From positions 1 through 23,787 of the forward strand of contig JAEZGQ010000127.1 of the NCBI GenBank assembly GCA_023416895.1: a stretch of 23,787 bases of DNA. Direction: 5' to 3'. Of this stretch, positions 8,085-16,153 are shown piece by piece (the stretch's first letter is position 1; every line of letters begins with the position of its first letter). This DNA comes from Bacillota bacterium. GTDB taxonomy: Bacteria; Bacillota; Clostridia; Christensenellales; CAG-138. The translations under genes and the position numbers were made by a program. The notes beneath the pieces were generated by a model. The model had not been told where the DNA came from and searched no databases. It saw nothing but the letters and a program-made list of their open reading frames with translations.

Positions 8085-11000
8085 TTATTCGATGGCCTTC
8101 AATGATTCAACCATACTGATTGCTCTCATGCGCTTGGTCATCATCAGATTTACCAAGACGATATAGAATGCTGTAAGCAATGCGGCGTATAGGTAACTCG
8201 TCGCGGCAATGTCCTTGACAAACTTAACCATATCCACCTCAACGGTTTTCAGCATAAATTGAGCTAAGAAGTAGCCGATTACGCCGCCAAGCAAAATGCC
8301 AACTGCGCCCATAACGAAATTCTCTCGGAAAATGTATAGATTGGTTTCACTGTGCTTGAAACCGAGCACCTTGATGGTGGCAATCTCGCGTATGCGCTCG
8401 GAGATGTTGATGTTGGTTAGGTTGTATACGACCACGAAAGCGAGTGCTCCCGCCGCAATCAGCATAACGAGGATGATGATGTTGATGCTGTTGATGGTTT
8501 CCTCAAAGGATTTCCTTGCCGAATCGATGTTGACGATCGAGAGGATCGAGCTGTTTTTGCTCAACCAGTCGGACGCAAATCCCTCAAAGTTCTTCATATT
8601 CTCATTTGCCGCACATGCGATGGTATTAAACCTTATATCTGTATGGAAGGTTTGCTCATAAAGCACGGGGGACATATAAATGTAATGATAAATATAGTTT
8701 TCGGTGACAGCGGCAACAGGGAGCGCATACTGCACCTCGTTTACGCTGAACGCTATGGTATCCCCAACGCCTACCCCAAGCACTTCCGACAATTTGTCGG
8801 TGATGATTACGCCCTCGTCGCCAAGCTTCAACGCACTGCCGTTGTTCGCGTTTCGCAGGGTGATTAGCCTCTCCATCTGCGAGCTGTCCTCCGGCGCGAG
8901 AACAAATACGTTGCGGACAGTCACCCCGTTGTCGTCCACGTCAACGGATGTGACCTTAGAAAACATCTCCGCGCTTAAGCGGTCGTCCGATGCAAGCTGC
9001 TGCCCAAACACGCTCGCTTCATCACGCGTAAGGTCCTTGGATAGCGTAAACATGATCTTGTAGCGGTTGATCTCCCCGTACTGCTTATCTACAATCGGGT
9101 TCACGCCATCGTGCATACCAAAGCCTGCCACAATCAGCGCCATGCAGCCTGATATGCCCAGCACCGTCATCGCGAGCCTCAATTTGTAGCGGAAGAGGTT
9201 ACGCGCGGTGATTTTTTGAGAGAAGCTCATCGCAGACCAGAGCTTCGTCCAGCGCTCTAAGAATATTTTCCTGCCGCTCCGCGGCATTTTGGGACGCATG
9301 AGCGCGGCTGTTGCTACCTTCAGTTCCCTATGGCAGGAATACCAAGCTACCATAACCGTGCAAACCAAAGCAACGATAATGGAGAGAATCGACATGCTCC
9401 AAGGGATTCTGATTTGGATGTCGGGCAGGCGATACAACGCCGAATACGCGCCAATGATGACCCTAGGCAAAATCTGAATGCAGATCAACTGCCCGAGTAC
9501 GCTGCCTATGATACAGGCGATGGCGGAGTAAACCATGTATTTGCTCGAGATTTGCGCAGACGAGTAGCCCAGAGCCTTGTAGGTGCCAATCTGGATGCGC
9601 TGCTCTTCGATCATGCGCGACATGGTTGTGAGGCAGACAAGCGCTGCTACCATAAGGAAAAACACGGGGAAAATCGCGGCGATGGCGTCTATGCGTTCCG
9701 AGTCCTGATTGAAGCCTGCATAGCTCTGTATGATATCGTCGCGCGTAAACACATACCATTTCCCGGTCTCGACGTCGCTAACCATATTCCGAATGTTCTG
9801 GATTCGGTTGGAACCGTCGGAAATCGCGCTTTGCGCTTCGGCCACAGCGTCCAAATACTCGGCATAGCCGTCGTCATATTCTTTCTGTCCGGCGGCAAGT
9901 TGCTCTTCACCAGCTTCAAGCTTCGATTTCGCTTCCTCCAGTTGAGCCGCAGCGGAGCTCTTCTGCTTCTGATATTCCGCCTCGCCAGCCTTCAAATCAG
10001 CTTTTGCGGCATCAAGCTTTGTTCTGTTCTCCTGCAGCTGCTTATACGCGGTATCCAGTTCAGACTTACCGGCCTTATATTCTGCCTCTCCGCTTTTTAG
10101 CTCTGCTTGCGCCTCGTCAAGCTGCGCCTTGGCTGCGTCCAGCTGCAAGCGGGCTTGCGCCAACTGCTGCTCTGCGGCGTTCAACTCCGCTTCGGCCTCC
10201 TGCAGACGGTCTTCGTATTCCTCAAGTTGCCTTATCGCGTTTTCAAGTTCTTCCCGTGCCTGCGCTTCTTGATCATCGGCGTTTTCCACGCGTTCGGCCG
10301 CAGCTCGTATCGCCGCCTCTAACTGGGCGATTTCCTCCGGGTCAGCTCCGCCGCCGTTTTGATACGCCTCAAGTGCAGCTTGTGCCTGTGCTAAGAGTCT
10401 TTCCGCTTCCCCCTGGTCGATCTCCTCGCCGTTGAGCGCAGCGGTTGCCATTGCCACAATTTGGCTTGCGGTATCATATGCCGACTTTGCTTGATCATAC
10501 TCCTGCTTGGCTTTGTTGTACTGTGCAAGCCCGTCGTTGTATTTCTGTTCGTTTTTTTGATACTCGGCTACACCTTTCCTATATTGCGTCCAACCGGAAT
10601 CCAGCTCTTTGCGCGCATCCCTAAGCTGCGCCGCGCCCTCGTCATACTGGGTCTGTGCTGCGGCCAGCTGCGCTTCGCCTTCGTCAATCTGCGCTCTGCC
10701 CTCAGCCAAATCCGCTTCCGCTTTTTTTAGAGCGGCGTTGGTTTCGCGCACGGCATTGTTGTAATCCACCCAGCCGGCGTCGAGCTCTTGCTTTGATTTC
10801 TCCAGTTCCTGTTCAGCCGAGTCAAGCTTCAGCTTCGCGTCTGCAAGCTGTTGATCGGCGCTTGACTTCTGCCCGTTAAACGCATTCTCCGCATTGGCGA
10901 GCTGTGATTGTATGTTATCAAGAAAAACATCATAGCGAACCTGGCCGATATCGCCGATTTGGGCCGATGCTTGGCAGATTTCGGTGTTGTACTGCTGGTC

Positions 11001-11696
11001 GAAAGCGGTAACACCCACGGCACGGCTCATCATGACGTAAAGCTCCGTATAGCGGCTATATTTGAACTCTTGAGCAGGCAGCATGATATAATACGTGATT
11101 ATGCCGTTTCCAATCGAGGATGTGCCATAGGAATAGGAAAGATTGAGCGGGGATTCTACGAGCCCCACAACGGTGTAACTTGTACCCGAAATGATTGTAT
11201 CGGTGGCTACTGAACCTGTGGTTTCAGAGAACCGTATGATATCTCCGATGGCAATGTCTGTATTGCGCATGCGGTACGCCGCAGCGAGGCACTCTCCCGG
11301 GTTTTCCGGAAGGCGGCCGGAAACGAGCTTGATCTTATTGAGCATATCCCGTTCGCTGTCTACGGGCAGAGCGGCCACACGCGCTACGCTGTTGCCTGCC
11401 TCCTCCAGAATAATCAAGTCGGCCGAATAGGATGGCATCACATTCACCACGCCGTCGAGCGTACGAACCGCTTCCACGTCGCTGTCGTCGAAGCCTACGG
11501 TGGAGATGATCTCTAAGTCCATCAGTGAGGCTGCGTTAAAATAATTCTCAGCAGTCGCGCGCATGCTGGGAGCCGTCGCTTTTACGCCCACAAAAAAGCC
11601 GACGCTAAGGAACGTGATCAGAAAAATCGAGACAAACCGCTCGCGTGAGCGCAGGATTTCTCGATAGGTATCCTTGAGCAGAGCTTTTATTTTCAT
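8085..11696 (-). CDS. FtsX/MacB-type ABC permease with a giant extracellular coiled coil
   Basis: This 1203-residue permease contains two FtsX-type modules. Apparent membrane segments are at about 21-38, 672-690, 720-745 and 768-785 (module one), and 841-860, 1072-1092, 1128-1147 and 1166-1184 (module two). This is the 1+3, 1+3 pattern of type VII ABC systems such as MacB and LolCDE. Each module has the cytoplasmic coupling stretch after a membrane helix (RIQIGTYKALG near 700; RIREIATIKVLG near 1101). The first extracellular region (about 40-670) holds an Ala/Gln/Glu/Lys-rich coiled coil at about 264-640, broken near its midpoint by a Gly/Pro segment at 448-453. The second extracellular domain is about 210 residues. 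AAGGAG precedes the ATG by five bases. The partner ATPase is encoded 40 bases upstream. Such systems export, extract or transmit force rather than import; the substrate is probably the product of the adjacent acyl cassette (inference). Confidence 0.92.
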   Translation of the reverse strand: MKIKALLKDTYREILRSRERFVSIFLITFLSVGFFVGVKATAPSMRATAENYFNAASLMDLEIISTVGFDDSDVEAVRTLDGVVNVMPSYSADLIILEEAGNSVARVAALPVDSERDMLNKIKLVSGRLPENPGECLAAAYRMRNTDIAIGDIIRFSETTGSVATDTIISGTSYTVVGLVESPLNLSYSYGTSSIGNGIITYYIMLPAQEFKYSRYTELYVMMSRAVGVTAFDQQYNTEICQASAQIGDIGQVRYDVFLDNIQSQLANAENAFNGQKSSADQQLADAKLKLDSAEQELEKSKQELDAGWVDYNNAVRETNAALKKAEADLAEGRAQIDEGEAQLAAAQTQYDEGAAQLRDARKELDSGWTQYRKGVAEYQKNEQKYNDGLAQYNKAKQEYDQAKSAYDTASQIVAMATAALNGEEIDQGEAERLLAQAQAALEAYQNGGGADPEEIAQLEAAIRAAAERVENADDQEAQAREELENAIRQLEEYEDRLQEAEAELNAAEQQLAQARLQLDAAKAQLDEAQAELKSGEAEYKAGKSELDTAYKQLQENRTKLDAAKADLKAGEAEYQKQKSSAAAQLEEAKSKLEAGEEQLAAGQKEYDDGYAEYLDAVAEAQSAISDGSNRIQNIRNMVSDVETGKWYVFTRDDIIQSYAGFNQDSERIDAIAAIFPVFFLMVAALVCLTTMSRMIEEQRIQIGTYKALGYSSAQISSKYMVYSAIACIIGSVLGQLICIQILPRVIIGAYSALYRLPDIQIRIPWSMSILSIIVALVCTVMVAWYSCHRELKVATAALMRPKMPRSGRKIFLERWTKLWSAMSFSQKITARNLFRYKLRLAMTVLGISGCMALIVAGFGMHDGVNPIVDKQYGEINRYKIMFTLSKDLTRDEASVFGQQLASDDRLSAEMFSKVTSVDVDDNGVTVRNVFVLAPEDSSQMERLITLRNANNGSALKLGDEGVIITDKLSEVLGVGVGDTIAFSVNEVQYALPVAAVTENYIYHYIYMSPVLYEQTFHTDIRFNTIACAANENMKNFEGFASDWLSKNSSILSIVNIDSARKSFEETINSINIIILVMLIAAGALAFVVVYNLTNINISERIREIATIKVLGFKHSETNLYIFRENFVMGAVGILLGGVIGYFLAQFMLKTVEVDMVKFVKDIAATSYLYAALLTAFYIVLVNLMMTKRMRAISMVESLKAIE

Positions 11697-11736
11697 GGTT
11701 GCTCCTTCTTACGCGCAAATCGGACGACAATGCGAT

Positions 11737-12441
11737 TTACCATTCCAACTCCTCCACGGATACGGGCGACGGATTGATGTCGATGGATGCCACCGAACCG
11801 TTGCGCATGTGGATAACACGGTTGGCCATTGGCGCGATTGCGGAGTTATGCGTAATCAGAACGACGGTCATCTTTTGTCGTTTGCATGTTTCTTGCAGTA
11901 GGGCGAGTATTTTTTTACCCGTGGTATAATCGAGCGCTCCGGTAGGTTCATCGCACAGCAACAGCTTGGGGTTTTTCGCCAGCGCACGGGCAATTGCCAC
12001 GCGCTGCTGCTCACCGCCGGAGAGCTGGGAAGGGAAGTTGTTTACGCGTTCGTGTAGGCCAACACTGGACAAAACGTCAACAGAGTCGAGGTCGCTTCCG
12101 CATATCTGCGAAGCAAGCTCCACATTTTCGCTTGCCGTCAGGTTTGGTATGAGGTTGTAAAACTGAAAAACAAAACCGATGTCCATCCTTCGGTACTGGA
12201 TCATTTGCGACTCTGCAAGGGAGCTGACCTTTTTCCCGTCAACAATGATATCGCCCTCATCGCAATTGTCTATGCCGCCTAGCATGTTGAGCACGGTGGT
12301 TTTTCCTGCGCCGCTGGCACCGGAAATCACGGCAAACTCACCCTGATCGATGCCAAAATTGACTGCGTTCGCGGCGACAATCGTCACTTCGCCCATTCGA
12401 TATCTCTTATAGACATCCTTAAAAACAATGTACGGTTCCAT
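11737..12441 (-). CDS. ABC transporter ATP-binding protein, MacB/LolD type
   Basis: This 234-residue ATPase has Walker A GASGAGKTT (41-49), the signature SGGEQQRVAIARAL (about 141-154), Walker B LLLCDEPTGALD (about 160-171) and the switch His198. EPTGALD and FQFYNLIPNLTASENV are typical of the MacB/LolD/FtsE group that pairs with FtsX-type permeases. An AGGAGG site lies five bases before the ATG. It sits between the carrier protein and its cognate permease in the same unit, so it most likely powers that permease. Confidence 0.95.
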   Translation of the reverse strand: MEPYIVFKDVYKRYRMGEVTIVAANAVNFGIDQGEFAVISGASGAGKTTVLNMLGGIDNCDEGDIIVDGKKVSSLAESQMIQYRRMDIGFVFQFYNLIPNLTASENVELASQICGSDLDSVDVLSSVGLHERVNNFPSQLSGGEQQRVAIARALAKNPKLLLCDEPTGALDYTTGKKILALLQETCKRQKMTVVLITHNSAIAPMANRVIHMRNGSVASIDINPSPVSVEELEW

Positions 12442-12511
12442 CCATGCCTCCTAGTTGCAAATTGCGCCAAACCCGTTTGCCCGAGGGGTTTCACCTAACG
12501 TAACGGCTGTT

Positions 12512-12745
12512 TTAGCACGCGATCGTTTCTCTTTCCAGATAGGCGACAACATCGCCGACACACTGGAATTTGATCAATTCCCTGTCGGGTATCTCCATAT
12601 GAAATTCTCTTTCCAGAACCGTAATTAGATGAATGAACTCAAGGGAGTTCAGACCCAAGCCCGTTCTTAGTTCGGTTTCCGGGGTGATTTCCTGAGGTTC
12701 CAACACTACGTAGTCGGACAGGATGGTGAGAAGCCGTTCAAACAT
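12512..12745 (-). CDS. Acyl carrier protein
   Basis: This 77-residue carrier protein has a four-helix pattern and the phosphopantetheine-attachment serine at residue 34, in GLGLNSLEFIHL. The usual DSL is NSL, with Asn preceding Ser. The protein is acidic and ends in Cys. The start at 12745 is preferred: AAGGAAGG lies seven bases upstream, and the family begins here; an in-frame ATG at 12784 lies inside the ligase gene. It starts 16 bases after the ligase stop, so the two are probably translated together. The ligase would load it, and the divergent Sfp-type transferase would convert it to the holo form. It could instead accept an amino acid, as DltC does, but the ligase resembles fatty-acyl ligases more. 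Confidence 0.88.
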   Translation of the reverse strand: MFERLLTILSDYVVLEPQEITPETELRTGLGLNSLEFIHLITVLEREFHMEIPDRELIKFQCVGDVVAYLERETIAC

Positions 12746-12761
12746 AATACAGCCTTCCTTT

Positions 12762-14507
12762 TTATAAAATGATTCCTTCTCCATGTGCTTTGCTTTGCTC
12801 TTCTATAACCTTTTGACGAATGACCTTCTGTGTGGTCGTTCGCAGGAAATCCTCCTGCGTAATGAACAGCTGGTGCATTTGCTTGTACCCGGGCAGGAGT
12901 TTGTTGACCCGGCGGATGTCCTCGGCAACCAGCTTTTCAACCGTTTCCATGTCCATTTTGCCGAAGTATTCTTCCACCTCGATCTTCAGCGCAGCGGCTA
13001 TCGTCTGCATGAGCGTTTCTTTTACTTTATAGTTGGACGAGTAGACCAGCGCTTCCTTGACATAGGGCAGCTGCCGGATGATTGTCGCCTCGATTTCCTC
13101 CGGGTGTACGTTCTTGCCGTTGTTCAGCACGATCAGGTTCTTTTTTCTGCCTACAACAGTGAGCAATTTTCGGCCTTTGAGTTTGCCGTAGTCGCCGGTT
13201 TTCAGCCATTCACCATCGAATGTTGCGGCTGTGGCGGCCTCGTCTTTGTAGTAGCCAAGCATTACGGTATCGCCTTTTACATAGATTTCGCCGATGCCTT
13301 TGCTGTCTGCCTGCTCAATTTTCACCTGAAGCAAATCCAGTGGTTTGCCAACGGTTTCAGGATGCTTATGCGCCTTTGTATTAATGGCGACAACGGGGGA
13401 GCATTCTGTCAGTCCGTAAGCGGTGACTACATCGATGCCGCAGCTGTAAAGCCCACGGATAACTTCGGGATCGGCTGCCGCGCCGCCGCAAACGACGAGA
13501 TCGAAATTTCCCCCAAGGTTTTCCTTGAGCTGCTTAAACAACACGTTGCGAAGGTCGATTCCCAGCTTGAGAAAAAAGTCAGATAGCTTCAGCGCTGTCT
13601 GTAGGTCTCTGGTGTGTCCCTCTCTTTTAGCTTCCGTCCAAATTGTTTTGTATAGCGTTTCCAGAAAAAGAGGAACGACGAGTGACATGCCGGGTTTCGC
13701 CAGCTTCATCGTATCCGTTAGCCGCTTGAGGCTCGCACATAGGTATATGTCCGCACCGATTAGGATTCCGGGCAGAATGTGGCAATTCATTTCGATTGTA
13801 TGGTGAAAGGGCAAAATGGAGATTGAATTGGGTTCATTGGGAGCTGTTTTTAGGAGGTTATCAACGTTGGCACAGATGTTTTTATGGCTGAGCATAACGC
13901 CCTTGTTCGCGCCGGTCGTCCCGGAGGTAAAAAGAATGGCCGCGGCCTTTTCCCGGTCGATCGGTCTATCCGTATAACGCCGGTCACCGCGGCTTATTAG
14001 CTCCTTGCCGTGCCGGATCATACCGGGTAGGGTGTCGCGCTCGTCCACACCGGGAAGTGTATCAATTGCAAAGCCTCTTACCTGAGTGCGTTCGAGTTGC
14101 TCGGCAGCACCGCGGTAGGGTTTGCTGTAGATGATCGCTTCCGCGTCACCCTTGCGCGCAAGGTCAAAGAGATTTTCGTCCGTAAGGTCCTTGTCCAAAG
14201 GTACAACAACACCCACGCCGCATACCACTGCCATGTAGGAGACAAACCAAAGGTAAGAGTTTTCCCCCACCAGCGCAATATGCCCGTCTGCAAAGCCATA
14301 ATCGATCAACGCTGTTCCCAGCGCGGTCACATCGTCGATGATGTTTTTGCAGGAATATTGGACAATTTGACCATTTTTGGTCTCGCGCAGGACTGTTTTT
14401 TCGCCGTGTAGGAACAGCGCTCTTCTCATGAGTTCCCGCAAATCTGGCAACGGTCCCATTGCGTAGATTGGGCGCCGTTTCACAAAGCATGCTCGACGAT
14501 TTTTCAT
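12762..14507 (-). CDS. Long-chain acyl-CoA-synthetase-like AMP ligase
   Basis: This 581-residue member of the adenylate-forming superfamily has FTSGTTGANKG (193-203), YGLTE (364-368), TGD (437-439) and GRKKNLIVLNNGKNVHPEEIE (about 453-473, ANL core motif). A C-terminal TTTQKVIR follows, with the likely catalytic Lys561. The overall pattern is that of long-chain acyl-CoA synthetases or fatty-acyl-AMP ligases, not amino-acid-specific NRPS adenylation domains. It should activate a carboxylate to the acyl-AMP and pass it to the neighbouring carrier protein (inference). The start at 14507 has GGAGG nine bases upstream. An in-frame ATG at 14576 would add 23 residues without a ribosome site. It is the first gene of the minus-strand unit. 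Confidence 0.92.
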   Translation of the reverse strand: MKNRRACFVKRRPIYAMGPLPDLRELMRRALFLHGEKTVLRETKNGQIVQYSCKNIIDDVTALGTALIDYGFADGHIALVGENSYLWFVSYMAVVCGVGVVVPLDKDLTDENLFDLARKGDAEAIIYSKPYRGAAEQLERTQVRGFAIDTLPGVDERDTLPGMIRHGKELISRGDRRYTDRPIDREKAAAILFTSGTTGANKGVMLSHKNICANVDNLLKTAPNEPNSISILPFHHTIEMNCHILPGILIGADIYLCASLKRLTDTMKLAKPGMSLVVPLFLETLYKTIWTEAKREGHTRDLQTALKLSDFFLKLGIDLRNVLFKQLKENLGGNFDLVVCGGAAADPEVIRGLYSCGIDVVTAYGLTECSPVVAINTKAHKHPETVGKPLDLLQVKIEQADSKGIGEIYVKGDTVMLGYYKDEAATAATFDGEWLKTGDYGKLKGRKLLTVVGRKKNLIVLNNGKNVHPEEIEATIIRQLPYVKEALVYSSNYKVKETLMQTIAAALKIEVEEYFGKMDMETVEKLVAEDIRRVNKLLPGYKQMHQLFITQEDFLRTTTQKVIRQKVIEEQSKAHGEGIIL

Positions 14508-14911
14508 GACAGCCGCCCTCCGTGCCAATAAAAGAAGAAAAGTAAATGTTGCCGATGGACTAAAAACGTGCATCACCCTGTTGTTTGAAGACCATCAGGA
14601 TATTCATACGCCCCGTCCGTGTGCATCATTCACGCGTTTTGCTTTTTGATATGTCGATGGCTCATTCACTTTATTGTATTGCGTAATTATACAGCGGTCA
14701 ACCGAATATAGTGAATATTTATACGTTTTTATGTCAAAATTTGCCGTACTGCGTTCGAAAAATATGCCCGTGTGGTTGTTGCTAGAACGATGAAACAAAC
14801 AGATGCGAAAGCTGGAGAAATGGCAAGGGTAGTTATACGATGGGGGGAGTGCATGGTAAGCTGGGGCAGGTGAATTTGTTATAAGGATAAAGAAAGATAT
14901 TCCCAATACAG
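14508..14911. other. AT-rich divergent intergenic region
   Basis: No gene is supported on either strand. The stretch separates the minus-strand cassette from the phosphopantetheinyl transferase and holds the leftward promoter, with the rightward promoter next to it. It is visibly richer in A and T than the flanking genes. I saw no strong direct or inverted repeats that would suggest a dedicated operator. Confidence 0.6.
14673..14701 (-). promoter_or_regulatory. Likely sigma-A promoter of the acyl/export cassette
   Basis: On the minus strand, TTGACC (14701-14696), a 17-base spacer and TACAAT (14678-14673) form a good sigma-A match. Predicted transcription starts at about 14666, giving a leader of about 160 bases before the ligase. 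Confidence 0.6.
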
Positions 14912-14940
14912 TTGTATTAAAAAGGCGGCTGCGCTATAAT
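14912..14940 (+). promoter_or_regulatory. Likely sigma-A promoter facing the PPTase gene
   Basis: TTGTAT (14912-14917), a 17-base spacer and a perfect TATAAT (14935-14940) are present. Predicted start is at about 14947. This leaves about 240 bases before the preferred PPTase start, with a possible short ORF in between. Confidence 0.6.
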
Positions 14941-14964
14941 TCATATCAAACAAGCGCAAGGAAG

Positions 14965-15034
14965 GATGGCTGTGAGATTCATCATATACTTGAAATTAAA
15001 TTACACAAAAATATACCGATTCCGTGAAAACTAA
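14965..15034 (+). CDS. Possible 20-22 residue peptide ORF
   Basis: A GTG at 14972 lies six bases after AAGGAAGG (14957-14964 region) and just downstream of the predicted promoter. It opens a 20-codon frame ending in TAA at 15032-15034. An ATG at 14965 in the same frame would give 22 residues. The peptide is basic and aromatic-rich, beginning RFIIYLKLNY. It could be a leader or signal peptide, or chance. No homologue is recognised. Confidence 0.25.
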
Positions 15035-15187
15035 AATTTTACAAAATCGAACTGTATTTTTCCGAGAACGATGTTGAAAGCGGCGGCAGAGTTGGATTTT
15101 TATTCATGGGAAGAGAAAGCCGGTGAAGCGGAATTTGGTGTGCGAGGCACTCATGGTTCCTTGGAAAACGCAAAAAGTGAGGCTTCT

Positions 15188-15835
15188 ATGATCGTCGTCT
15201 ATGTGCTTCTAACGGGTCGGAACTTATCTTTGGAAGAATGCCGCAGATTGTTGCAAATGGTTTCAGCCAACAAGCGCGAGCAAATTGAACGATATGTTCG
15301 TTTGGAGGATGCGCAGCGGACATTGCTGGGAGATGTACTCATCCGCAAGGCGCTCAACGATACATTCGGGCTGTCAAACGGTGCGATGGTTTTTGGAGCA
15401 AATACGTTTGGCAAGCCGGTTTTGGCAAGCCATCCTGAATATTATTTCAATGTTTCTCACTCGGGGAACTATGTTGTTGGTGCTGTTTCGAGTTTGCCGG
15501 TTGGAATTGATGTTGAGGCAATCGGGAAAGTGGACATGAGGATTGCAGACAGGTTTTTTGCGCAGCAGGAGAAACAATACATTATAGACCGTCCAAGTTC
15601 AGAGCAAGAGAGAGCCTTTTGTCAAGTCTGGACAAAAAAGGAAGCGTATATAAAACGAGAAGGAAGAGGCTTTGCAATGCCGCTGGACTCTGTTAATGTG
15701 CTCAGCCAGATCGATGGCACATACTTTCATTTGATCTTTGAAAACCGGGAAGCAATATGCCATGTCTGTTCATGCGAATCGATGCCGCCAACCATTCAGC
15801 ATTATACCGTCGATAACCTTGTTGAATGGATGTAA
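15188..15835 (+). CDS. Sfp-type 4'-phosphopantetheinyl transferase
   Basis: This enzyme transfers phosphopantetheine from CoA to the carrier-protein serine. It has 215 residues from the preferred start, close to the 224 of Sfp. It shows FNVSHSG (87-93), GIDVE with metal-binding Asp108 and Glu110 (106-110), and WTKKEAYIK (148-156) with Glu152. The N-terminal stretch with KREQIERY and AQRTLLGDVLIRKAL matches the Sfp layout. The frame stays open upstream to an ATG at 15071, adding 39 residues that do not resemble the family; the ATG at 15188 follows GTGAGG by five bases and fits the expected N-terminus. It is divergent from the acyl cassette, which includes an ACP, so that ACP is the likely partner. 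A hand count on 15241-15300 gives 47% GC. Confidence 0.92.
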   Translation: MIVVYVLLTGRNLSLEECRRLLQMVSANKREQIERYVRLEDAQRTLLGDVLIRKALNDTFGLSNGAMVFGANTFGKPVLASHPEYYFNVSHSGNYVVGAVSSLPVGIDVEAIGKVDMRIADRFFAQQEKQYIIDRPSSEQERAFCQVWTKKEAYIKREGRGFAMPLDSVNVLSQIDGTYFHLIFENREAICHVCSCESMPPTIQHYTVDNLVEWM

Positions 15836-16033
15836 AAGACTCACATTAGATGTGCGTATGCGGACTGCGGTAGCATTGCATACATGGCATGTTGCTTTGA
15901 AATTCTAGGAATGTGAAAGAACGCATTGAATGGTTGGGGCAATGAAATCGCTACCATAGGGCAAAAGAGATACGCGCCCTCGTGCGGCGGGGTTGATTGC
16001 TCACGCAAATGGCCGCAGGGGAGAATTCCATGC
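15836..16033. other. Gene-free stretch after the PPTase
   Basis: No coding frame is supported. An inverted repeat, TGCGGC (15983-15988) with GCCGCA (16012-16017), flanked by complementary C- and G-rich bases, could fold in RNA. It precedes the strong terminator hairpin at 16037-16073. Confidence 0.4.
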
Positions 16034-16073
16034 AAAAAGTCCTTTGTGGGGAGCTTGCCGCCACAAAGGACTT
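16034..16073 (-). terminator. Strong, probably bidirectional terminator
   Basis: A perfect 13-bp inverted repeat, AAGTCCTTTGTGG (16037-16049) with CCACAAAGGACTT (16061-16073), encloses an 11-base loop. On the minus strand it runs into TTTTT (complement of the A run at 16034-16038), so it best terminates the deacetylase transcript. The plus-strand tail TTATTAT may also end PPTase transcription. Confidence 0.85.
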
Positions 16074-16153
16074 ATTATGGTGCATAGAACGGTGAAAAAT
16101 AGCGCTAGGAATTCATGAGCAAGGCAACACTTATTGGGAGAAAAGATCAAGGA

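Noticed and set aside
9330..10100. Open frame on the plus strand within the permease gene
   Set aside because: Antisense to the coiled-coil and membrane region of the permease; shows no protein family features.
12783..13586. Open frame on the plus strand within the ligase gene
   Set aside because: Antisense to conserved adenylation motifs; composition is that of a reverse-complement shadow.
11737..14507. A dlt-like teichoic acid D-alanylation system (ligase plus carrier)
   Set aside because: The ligase resembles long-chain acyl ligases, and neither a DltB-type MBOAT nor a DltD-like gene is present.
15071..15187. Longer PPTase starting at 15071
   Set aside because: The extra 39 residues do not match Sfp-type N-termini, and the upstream sequence has only a weak ribosome site.
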